From Sweltsa coloradensis (lineage: Eukaryota > Arthropoda > Insecta > Plecoptera > Chloroperlidae), in the NCBI GenBank assembly GCA_024449915.1, contig JAMZAV010000891.1, positions 62,001 through 126,000 of the forward strand: a DNA stretch of 64,000 nucleotides, read 5' to 3'. A model generated the notes under the pieces. That model searched no databases. It had not been told where the DNA came from and saw nothing but the letters and a program-made list of their open reading frames with translations. Of this stretch, positions 43,319 through 55,300 are shown in pieces. A program made the translations under genes and the position numbers. Position 1 is the stretch's first letter, and the number at the start of each line of letters is the position of its first letter.

Positions 43319-46300
43319 GTAAGGTTAACTATTAAAATTCAATTTTTTTCATTTTTTCTCATGCAATTGCAATTATTGCAAAATGCATGCAAAATGCAAT
43401 TTTCGTCAAATTGTGGATTTTGAATAAAATCTTCATTTTTTGTTAAAATTTTAATTTTAAGTGCATTCCGAAAACTAGATTTTTTGTCTGAATTCATTTG
43501 CATTCATTTGTGTATTTCAAATAACAGCAGTACTGGGAATTTTTTTCTTTTCCGGGACTAACCAATTTTTCCCTTGTTTATCCTTTTTAGCTGTTGTGAA
43601 TTTACAATCTTCTCCAAAAAAGGCTTTATTTGTCCCATTGAATTGGGGGAAATGTATTTATTTTTTATTTACAAAAAATGGGGCTAAACTGACAAACCAA
43701 AACATTTACCCGCGAAATTTTTGCCATATGGCTATGGTGGTAACGAAAAGGTTGAAAGTCGTTGCAAGGCAATTCTGGTAACATCCTAATCCATCAAGCA
43801 CTTACATCGCCTCAGTGACACAATCATCATAATACTTTCTGAAACTATTTGCGTCAGGTTTGTTAACGATATTATTAGTGGTGTGCGGGTATCTGACATC
43901 TCGTGTCGGGCCCGGTATTTGGGTGTGAACCCGATCAGCAGAGGTACACGATTTTAAGAAATAGTTCGTCCGTTTACAGTTGACGAATTTGGAGTTCCTC
44001 AAAGGGACAAAAGACCAGATTTGTTCAACCTTTGACAAGATCATCTTTCTTGACTCACCGGAAATAGTCTCGGAGATCCCCAATGATTGACATATCTATT
44101 ATAATGATAGCAACCCTCGTCAATCACTTAGTTTGGTTTCCATTGTGCTTCATGGTTGCCAAAGAGGCGCACAATGAAATATCAACAGACCCGGTGCAAC
44201 ATTGACGCCGGTCAGCGAAGACCTGATATTTAAATACAAAACCCGTAATTGTACAAGTGGTTAGTTCCCCCTGAGTCAGTGAATCTGCCGATATTCGTCA
44301 AATGTAAACGGACGAACTATAACAAATTATTATTTTTGAGGATGGTGGAGGTGCCGGTCCAGACAATTTTTAACTTTTAGCCTATTTTATATTATAATTC
44401 AAAATGCCAATGAAAACACAGAAGAAAAAAAAATATAATAATCTCAATTATTATGTTATTTACTGAAATTATAATGCATAAGATACTTCAGAAGTATTCA
44501 TGACCCGGCGTAAAACCCGAGAATTAGTATCGCGACCTGACCAGACTGTCAAACACTCCCGCACATCTAGATATTGTCAATAATAGACGCAAGCAGGTAC
44601 GGCGACCCAAATAGTGGAAGCTCTCAGATGTGAAGGTACACAGTTGTTATCTTTTGGTGAGTGCGGGCAACAACTTTCCCTTTTGAGTGAGGCTCCAGGG
44701 TCACCAAAACATTTTGCATTGCCAACAAGCCAACCGCATGCTTATCGGAGATCATGCTCGGTCTTTATCGTGAAACGTATGGACGAAGAGAAAAGTGATC
44801 CATAACAGGCTTTGCTCATTAGATTAGTAGAGTGTAAGGCACTGGGGTGTCAAGATGTTGGCCTCCTTCCCCCTCCGTCGCCCCTTTTTTAATTTACAAT
44901 CTTTTTATTGTTGTCCTCCTTTATAAATCAGTTTTTTAACTGAATATGATAGACGTTAAATAAATAAATAAATAAAATAGCTTGTGAACATGCATATAAA
45001 CTCAAGCGTGTGTACGGTAGTACTCAAGGAAGGTAGCGAAGTTGCTTCACCTATACCCCCAAAAAAAAGTTAAAATATGTTTTTTTTACTTATTCATCAA
45101 ACAAACATACCCAATAAGGAATTTTTTAAGAAACTTTTTTCTTTTCTTTTTTTAAGTATTTTTTTTTTAATTTTGGATTTTATATCTACCACAATTTACC
45201 ACATATTCATTTTTGTAGAGATTTTAGTTAAAAAAACGTCCGTATTCATATATTTAAAAAATAAATTAAAATCCGGAACACATCAATGGCAAAGATACTA
45301 ATTTTTCACTTTTATATAATTGTATTATTTGAAAAATACAGCCAATTTCAATTTTTTACTAAATTTAAAAATGTTGTACAAAACGTAAATATTCTCCTTT
45401 GTGAATGTTATGTGGAATAGTTCTATGTGCTCAGGAGAGAAATAACATGGGGACAATCTTTATGCCCCGTGACCTTGGAGGATTTTGATAAAAAAAATAC
45501 AGGACATTATTGAGGTATTTCTCGATTTGGATAGTCGGGAGACACTCTACAGCCTTTTCTGTAAATCATCTTTATTTTGTTTTGTAATTTGGGCAAGTGG
45601 TTCGGTCAAAATATGCTGATTACCAAGAAGAGGTGTGATTTCGGAATGCATATTTTTGTGTGTTAGAGAGTTTCAAGACACGATGGGCCATTTTGGATGT
45701 GGAAAAGAAGCAAGTTATAGCCAATTTAAGAAATTTCCAAAACAATAATTTTTGCAAATTTTTTGATGAAAAAAATTGAAAAATTCATGTAAAATCACAG
45801 TTACAAGAGATAATTTTTAAATGATCATTTTAGTGTTGTATTATGCCATATCTGGTAACAAATAATTTTTTTGGGGTAATAGCCCCAAAATGTAAAATTT
45901 ATTTTTAATTTGTTGCTTCTTGCTTTGAAGGGATCTATTTTGATTTTTGGAAAACGAAAACACTTATTTTTCCAAGGCATGAAGATGCAAGCATACATTG
46001 ATGATTTGTATTTTCATTCATTTGACTATTGTAAAAATGTACCATATGTAACATATAAACGATTGTAATTGTTATTCTAAGTCGAATCGAATGGCAACCT
46101 TATGATTCAATGGCAGAACTATGTTTAAAAAACAAAGTAATACTACTACAACGTTTGCCTACAAACACCACTCGCTTTTTTCTGGACGTTGACATATTTC
46201 TCTCCTTCCTCACAGGCTCGTGTGCCCTTCAAGTGAAGATATCTCCCGAGCGAGCCCACATCAGCAAGAATGTGAACCTAGCAGTGATGTGCCTGGCCAA

Positions 46301-49300
46301 CCAACCGCTTGTCGGGTGCCAGTTTAAGCAAGGCTCGCGACCAGTGATCGACCTTAGCAGGGGTAACAAGACCCAGTCCAAGGACGGTTACACGTACTTC
46401 GGTGACGGTCTGGAGCAAGGGGAGTGCGGGGTGATGTTCAATGCCGACCTTTTAGTCAACGATACCTTCCATTTCGTTGACTGCAGAGTGCGGGCACAAA
46501 ATGGCGGCTGGGTTTACGAAAACATGGAGGTGTTTGTCACAAGTACGTGAACAATTGATCTTTCTACACTCTTACGATCATTCCTCACTTCAAAACGAAC
46601 AAAATACATTTAAGCACATATGAGCATAAATTATATTAAGCAGACTTACCGATGACAAGACAATTGCCTTTCAATTTCACCATATTATGCTCACGCAGCG
46701 TTCAGGGGAATCCCTAGACCTAAATATGATTTTGTTTTTACACTCCTTTAAATTCAACGTAATTATAAGGGAAACTATATTATTTGTCTGTGGTTTCTTG
46801 CGTTGTACGATTTTTTTCGTTAAACGGTACAAAATTTGAAATTGGACCGGCAGGTGGAAAAAATCGTGCAATGCAAGAAACTATAGAAAACCATAAATTC
46901 TTATGGTTGTAGATTTAGCCTTGTCACCTTTTTGGATTGTTTTTAATATCATTATATTTTGTCTTTGTTTACGTGGTTAAAAAGAAAGACTATGACTATC
47001 ACTATTCTATGGGCAACGGTCTAGACAGCATGAAGGAATGTGAGACGAAGTATCCTACGCATGTGTTCTCCTCCACAGATCTAAACCCGGTCAACATGCT
47101 CATCATGCCGCCCAGAGAGATCGAGGTCGTGCCTGGAGGCAACGTCAGCCTCTTCGCCAAGACGGACGCCATCTTGACGAAGTGCAAGTTCCGCATCTAC
47201 GCGCTCGGCTGGCTGGACTTCAGCAAGGACCTGGCATCCAACGCCAGCAGCCAGTACAAGTACCTGGGCAACGGGCTCAAGGTCGGCGAGTGTGGAGTGA
47301 CACTCTTTAACGTGACTGAAGCCATAGACGGACTCGGTTTCGTGTCAATTGATACCGAGTCAAGTGACATGGAGATATTCTTCATCAGATTCATTGTCGC
47401 AAGTGAGTATTGGAGATGTGTGATGCAGTAGGACCTATTAGTTGATGTCAAGAAAAGTTAAGTATTCTAGCTGTTAAGGCACGTTATATTATATGAACAC
47501 CGTCTAAGAAAGTTTGTCCACAAGTTCAACCTATACTGTAAGTTATTCTTGCACGCGCAGCCTTCACTTGCAGTGAAGGAGTATTCTGAACCAATGTTCA
47601 AGGTAATGGAGTTATTTTCAATGCTGCACAAGAGCCTAAAGTCGTCATATCATTTTTTAATCCAAATATTAATAGTTGCAGGGAACTAGGATTGCAGACA
47701 TGCATACTCCATGCATGCATCGTGTCCAGCTTGATTGATCGGTGTTTCCTACTTAAATATGCTGTACTCTAGTTGGTCATTGTTCGCTCGTCGATTATTT
47801 CGGCGCCTACATGGTTGGCTTGGTCGGCTTTAAATATAATGTCCTCCCACTGGAAATCAGTTCTGTGACCGAGTACATTTTTATTTAATATAATGGTATC
47901 TGACAATTTGGTTATTATCAGCAAGAATAGTTTCTAGACGGTGAATATAAGTTTCATTAAAAGGAGAGGACCACCATTGCATCATCTTGCTTTCCACGAA
48001 GAGTCAATTTGGTGTAATAATGTTGTACTTCGCATTGCGCCTCCTACTTGGAGAGAACTTGCTCTATCTTCAACACACACTCCTTGTTTCCAGAACCTCC
48101 GCTGCCACCTGTGTTGGAACTATCCCCCTCACCCCTCGCCGCAGACTCTGAACTCAAGGCCACGTGCACCGTGAGAGGTGGGCGACCCTGGGCCAACATC
48201 AGCTGGTTCATAGGCGAGGAGCTCGTGAGGCGGGACCAGGAGACCTGGCTCTATCTTCAACACACACTCCTTGTTTCCAGAACCTCCGCTGCCACCTGTG
48301 TTGGAACTCTCCCCCTCACCCCTCGCCGCAGACTCTGAACTCAAGGCCACGTGCACTGTGAGAGGTGGGCGACCCTGGGCCAACATCAGCTGGTTCATAG
48401 GCGAGGAGCTCGTGAGGAGGGACCAGGAGAACGACGCCGACGACGCCGAGTGGCAGCCTGCTCGACGCCGGCAGACGTTCGTCTGGAAGTTGCGCAAGAA
48501 AGACGCGGGGAGGTATCTGAGATGCGTCGCGACGCACGTCGCACTGGACGGACCATTAGAAGCGAAGGCAATGATCGAGATGTCAAGTAGGTGAAGCACG
48601 TTATAAGATGTTTCTGTAACAGAAGGGTGGTAAGAAGACTGAGTAATTGGTGAAATAGGTGAAACTCATCTTTGTGAAGATTGCACAAGGTCCAGTATTT
48701 GTGAAGTGTGCTGTAATGTTATATCAGTGCTCGACTGCCAACACAACAATCTAAAGAACCTTCTTATTATTAATGCTAGACTCCACTACATTCTCGATGG
48801 CGACAACGACAATGAATGACTGAATAAAGACAAGGACGACTACGGTATGAGAATTCCTCCTACCCAATCCTTGTCATTGATGATCGTCCAGCAAAAGGTT
48901 TGCTGGACTTTGCTGAACCTAAGACCCATCTACATCTTTATATAGTTCAGAATGTTCAAAAATCGTTTAAAATAAGTTGAAGCAGTTTCATACCGTATGC
49001 ATCCCTTTTTAATGTAAAATAATGGATCCTGTCACAGCGATGACTGGATCAAGAAATTGTCTCTTATTTTCAGCTTCCTCTATGACACTTTCCATTGAAC
49101 CACAACGAGCTCACATCAGAGAGAATGCTAGCCTGACGGTGATGTGTCGAGCCGATCAACCAATTGTTGGATGCCAGTTCAAGCATGGCGTGCGACCCAT
49201 CATCGACCTGAGCATGGGAAATAAGTCCAAGAACACGGACGATTACAAGTACTTCGGGAAAGGTCTGGAGCGAGGGGAGTGCGGTGTTGTGTTGAACGCC

Positions 49301-52300
49301 ACGCATTTGGTCAACGAGACATTTCACTTTGTCGACTGTAGAGTGCGGGCCTTGAACAGAGGTTGGATCTACCAATCTATGGATGTCTACGTGACAGGTT
49401 TGTAACAACTGTCATTTGCAAAAGCCTTCAAAGTCATAGTAAGTAGGCTCTACTAGCGATGAATTTTCAGCAAGTGTTGGGGAAGAACCAAACCATGAAA
49501 ACCTTTCTAACATCGCATTGAACCGTTCCAGTCATTACTTAAGACAAGAGACATTTGAATTAGTAGAAAGTTTGGAAGATATGGGTGAAAACGGATCTTG
49601 GTCAGTTAGGATTGAGAGAATGTACGGTCTTACTCCCGATACCGCACAATCTCGACACTTCCTATAATTCAATTCTGCGACGTTACTAAAAAATAATGGT
49701 ATTGATTACTCATAATTATGTTTTCCTCCCTTGTACTTTAAAAAAATATGACGTAGAGCAATGTGCCCATGTGCGTGTTGCCGCACATTTATAAGAGATT
49801 GTGATTTGTCTTTTAATGAAGCATGACGTTGGTGGTCACTTGGTAGTTGATAGGCTACATGAAACATTAAACATTTGAGATGTTTATTTGTGAGTTAACA
49901 TTCAATTTGGTTTTACATATTTTTATTTCGGTTACTGTATACCATTATCTCTTGAAATGTCCAGATGATATTCTTTGTTAAATGCAAGTAAATGTGTATA
50001 ACAATATGTGTAAGATACTATCATTCGTCGCTCTTCCATCCAGAGTTTCTTGAAATATCCATGCTGGAGACGCCACCGCGTGAGGTGGTCTCCCTCCCGG
50101 GCGACAGACTGAGCATCCAAGTGAAGGCGAACAGCCCGGTGGCCAAGTGCAAGTTCCTGATCATCACACTAGGACTCCTCGACCTGTCCAAGGGAAAGGC
50201 CTCCAAGGCTACCAGCACGTACCGGTATCTCGGTGACGGACTTGAGAAAGGAGATTGCGGTATCACTTTGTTCAACGTATCTGAGGAACACACCGGGGAA
50301 GGATTTGTTTCTATAAAAACTACGGATAATAATCAGGAGCTATTCTTCTTCAGAATTATTGTTGCACGTAAGTCACCAGACATAATTATATTTTGCTGTG
50401 ACATTGAAAATGCAGCATTCATTTTGTTATTTTAATTTATATGTATTTTTCAATTATGACTGCAATAGTGCTTCCATTCCCGCCTTCCTCATAAATAAAA
50501 AATAAGTTGCAATGGCGTTTTCCATTGGCATGCTTTCTTATATACGCTGAGTCTGCAAAGGAATTTGTGGTTGTCTGATGCTTTGGTAATTTAACTGCAA
50601 GCAAAAGAAATTAAACAATTGGCCAATCAAGATAAATTATTCTGTAAAGCACGAATTATAGGCCTCAGTTGAATTATATTTGTCCTTGTCATGGCCATAA
50701 GATAGTTGCGGTACTGAGCAATTCACGTTGAAAATAATGATAAGATCCTGTCAAGTTATTATTTTTTTTCGTACGCAGTTGAAAGGATCGTATTTGTTTC
50801 CAGAACCTCCGCTGCCACCTGTGTTGGAACTCTCCCCCTCACCCCTCACCGCAGACTCTGAACTCAAGGCTACGTGCACCGTGAGAGGTGGGCGACCCTG
50901 GGCCAACATCAGCTGGTTCATAGGCGAGGAGCTCGTGAGGCGGGACCAGGAGAACGACGCCGACGACGCCGAGTGGCAGCCTGCTCGACGCCGGCAGACG
51001 CTCGTCTGGAAGCTGCGCAAGGAAGACGCGGGGAGGTATCTGAGATGCGTCGCGACGCACGTCGCACTGGGCGAGGCGTTGGAAGCGAAGACCATGATCA
51101 ACATCACAAGTACGAACATGTGACATACGACAAATTTAAAATTTGAAAACAGTGAGTTAAAGAGTCAATAATCTATAGCCAAGATTGCTCTGATCTCAAA
51201 GGAATTTAGCTACTTGTGAGGGGATAAAGGCTTGTTTCACGTTTCAACAACTTTGTGGCTTGCTTCACCTTTTGCAAATAGTGAATATAACAGTCCGTTT
51301 AAAAAGTATTGAATGCGTTCAAACGTTTTATTCACGTGTTTTTTTTAAATTATTGCTATGATAAATCACCTCATATATAGAGCGAGCGAGCAATGCCAGT
51401 TTCATGTCGGTCAGTTTGGAAGTCTTCCGCTGTCAAAATTCAACTCTCTTGTATCTTGTACACTAAATACAATTAAAATGTTTGCTTAAACGACTTTTAC
51501 ACACCCAAGTCAATTCTTTTTTGTAAAATATCTGTATTGTATTATAGAATAATAGGGTAAAATCTAGTTTTTTCTGCAAATAAGTAAAGTCAGTCTTACA
51601 ATGTTATATTATAATGTTGTGTTATAAGTAAAGTTTCTTGTTTCAGCTCTTACTCCTTCATCTGAGATTCCGAAACAACAAGCCACGCCTACTTTTATTT
51701 CTCGTCCTGTGACTAAACAAGCAAAGCAACAAACCACGCCCACTTTAATTCCTCGTCTTGTAACTAAACGACTTACAAAACAAGCCACGCCTACTAGAGC
51801 TTCTCGTCCAATATCCGTGCGAACAAGCACACAAGCCACGCCTTCTGCTCGACTCGTTCTAACAGCTGCCACAAGATTACTGCTACCTAAAGGCGCGTCA
51901 GACAGAAAAGGTAACAGGAAAATTTTGTTTAAAGCGTACAATTCCCATTTAAAACGTTAAAAAAACGTACGATGAGTGATTAATAAATAATAATACGGAA
52001 AGCGCATGAAATTAATCCCATACGAAGTGTTTGGATATTTAAAATATTTCTTGCCATAGTCCACCTCCGATAGCGACATTAAATTAAACAATCGTAAGAA
52101 AGTGTGTATTCCTAAAGATTTTGTGATTTAAATCTAAATCTGTATTCCTTGGAGGTAGGGGCTGAAATAGAATTTGGTTTTAAAATCTTTAGAAGGTAAC
52201 TTGGTTTGGGTTAAAATCGATATTTGAAAACGATGCTGGATAGTTTTGAATTTTTGTTCTTTTATTAATAATGTAAAAAAGTGATATTTTTATAATTTCT

Positions 52301-55300
52301 TGCTTAAAAGAAAATTGTAATAAATAAATATATCAAAACATTTAATTGGATGAGCGTAGCGAGCGAAGCGAAGATTCCATTTCACTACACTGGAGAAAAA
52401 AATCCGGAATGTTTTTTTTTCTTTCTTTCTTTCTTTTTTTTGTATTTTTGTCTGTCTGTTAACACGATTTCCGGCTAAACCGATACTCCGATTGCGATGA
52501 AATTTTATGGATGCCTTCGAAATCTCTAAACTAAGAACTGCCACCTTTTGAGCGCAATCGAAAAATTATTTCTCATGAAAATCGCAATTTTACGATTTTT
52601 TTCGATTTTTTAAAAATTTCTTCGACTTATAAACTCCTACATGCTTTATCCGATTGTAATGATTTTTTCACAGAACCTTAATTTTATGAATTGATATATT
52701 CGTGTGAAATTTGAGCGTAATCGAATAATTATTTCTTATAAAAATTTCAATATTACGATGTTTTCCTTTTCTTAAATTACAATTAATTTAAAAAAAATAA
52801 GTTATTTTTTTTTTAATTTGATTAAATTTTAAAAAACTTTCAACAAAGTTCTGATTTTTCACAGAACAACAGAAAATCCGCATAACACATGGCAGCTCAA
52901 TGCACCAATTACGCTCATCCAACAACGCGGCGGGACTTAAGCGTTTTCCTAGTTTTAAACTTTAAATGTTTGGACTTGACCCGGCTGTGGTTTCAACAAG
53001 GATCTGCATTATATAGGCCTACCTTCTTCGCTCGATCTAGAAAGTTTTCTGGCTATTTTAGTTTTACTAGATGGCTAAAAATTGTTCTTTCTCATCTAAA
53101 TAAAATACGGTAATGATTGGTGCACATTAGTTGTTGAGAAAACATGTTTAGATTGGAATGGACTCTCTGTTTTGTGGATGTAAACTACTGATACAAAGTG
53201 TTTCAATTGTGGATAAATCAAAGAAAGAGTATAAATGATAAAGTTAAACGAACAGAATTGACTTTTATTTTGAAGGACTGCATGACATTATTATTCAAGC
53301 AAAGCATGAAGTAAATTGGCTCAAGATCCGTTCAATTGGGAATCAATTAATACTGATTCAAGCATCGCAAAATATTTATTCTTGTTGTGCAGTATGTTTG
53401 AAGAACCTTACTAAAGTAGAATATATGGAGACAATTTCAATATCGAACCAACATATAAATAGAGTTACATTTTCTTTTATCGTCGACAAACGAAACGACT
53501 ATTACATAAGTCGGAGAAGTACCGGTGTGTGTGTAAGTGTGTGTACAAGTGAGAGCCAATGGGTACAGAGAATGTACAATTGTAATTGAACTATCTGCAA
53601 GCTTAATGAAAATATATTACATTATTTTCTCACACCCATCCCCCACTTACACTACAACCAAAAAAATGGAGCGTTAACTTTATAAATACGTTACAATAAT
53701 TTAAATGTGGTCAAATATTATAGTAACATAGCTAAGAATGGTGGTTGGGAGTGCTGGTGAAAAACCAACGGTAAAACTTTTGAAACACGTGCAAGAATTC
53801 GCTGTTTGTTGTGATTGAGTCGCCTGTTTCATGACTAACCAAGATTGTTTGTTTTGAATAAGTCTAGGCTACATAACGGTGAATATTCGTGTTTAAAGGC
53901 GAAGTAAATTTATCGAGTGACCTCAGTCTAGTTTCTCAATATAACACTGAAACTATAAATAGCTCTAACAAGTAACAAACGTAATTCGAATAATATTTTA
54001 AGGCGTTTCATTACCTCAATAACAACAATATAATGTGGAAACAGTTAGTTAGTTAATGTTGTTTTAGGGCACTCAACAGTAGAGTTATCAGTGCCCATAA
54101 ACAGAAACAGAAGTACGTTTACGGTACCATTATTATCTTTACTTAAAATTGCATGTTTGAGTGTAATTTTCATTGCATCCTTATTAACACAACTAGACTT
54201 AAATTTTACTTAAGCATTTAATATTAATCCGTTTTCTCGTCAGCTACAATAAATTCCACTGTATACGTGGCTTTACAAAGTTTTAGGTGTGTGGCGGAAA
54301 AATGCAATGGTTGTCCAAGATATCGTCTTTGGAAATGTTTTGTCATAGAAATAAATAATAAATGGAACGACATACAATATAAATAATGTTTCTTTTATTA
54401 AAGAGAACACATTCTCTATTAATTAAACTTATCGTTCTTTGATCTTCAATCACATGTCAGTTGTATTGGTGTAATACAGGGGAACAAGTCATACACACAT
54501 CTAAGCTAGAAATAGATGGTGCGTACTTGCTTTATATCAACCAATCGTTTAGTAGTTTGTGCAGTTGAATTTAGTTCGCGGTGAGCACATCTTCGAGGGG
54601 AAAAGTCGATGGGTGAGTAAATCTCGGACTTCTTTAATTAGATCGTGTTTACGTTCGGCTGGTCGTAAAGCGAAGTGAGTTGATTGCGGAGTCTGTTGAG
54701 CGTGCGCACAGCTGATGGACTCTCAGCCACGTCCTAACATTGGTTTAGATAGACGTAGTCTGTTGCGTCACACCCTCGACCATAGAGACGGTGCACACTT
54801 GCTTGCACTTACACTTACACTGCATCTCAATTGTCAGAGGGGCCGATACGGTCTTACCAAACACTAACAAACAAGACGACAGAATGACGTGATTTTATTA
54901 AAACTTTAAAAGAGTACATTTTCCAGCTACGCACAATTGGGTTTTAGCAGGTCAGAATATCTATTTAATATATTATTTTTATCTAATCAATGCATGCGTA
55001 TTGTACGTGAAATGGATAAATTCTAAGGTTGATCCGAATCAGTCTTGTTGAAATGGCCTGTCCGCGGGTGGAATCGTGTCCAGCTGGATTGATCGGTGTT
55101 TCCTACTTAAATATGTCGGTCTCTAGTTGGTCATTGTTCGCTCGTCGATGGTGTCGACGCCTACAGTGTTGGCTTGGTCGGCTTTTAATTTAATCTCCCC
55201 CACTGAAAAATTAATCATTTCTGTGTCTGAGTGGGTACTCTAATATAAATTTATTTATTATTATTTATTTAAAATGTTCTTTTTGTGTCCGTGTATTTGT

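Noticed and set aside
43802..44083. 93-residue minus-strand frame as a host exon
   Set aside because: No motif, no splice borders of note, and it lies in intron 1 of the receptor gene.
48129..48599. 156-residue minus-strand frame (and the one at 50751-51119)
   Set aside because: Antisense shadow of the GC-rich D3 exons.
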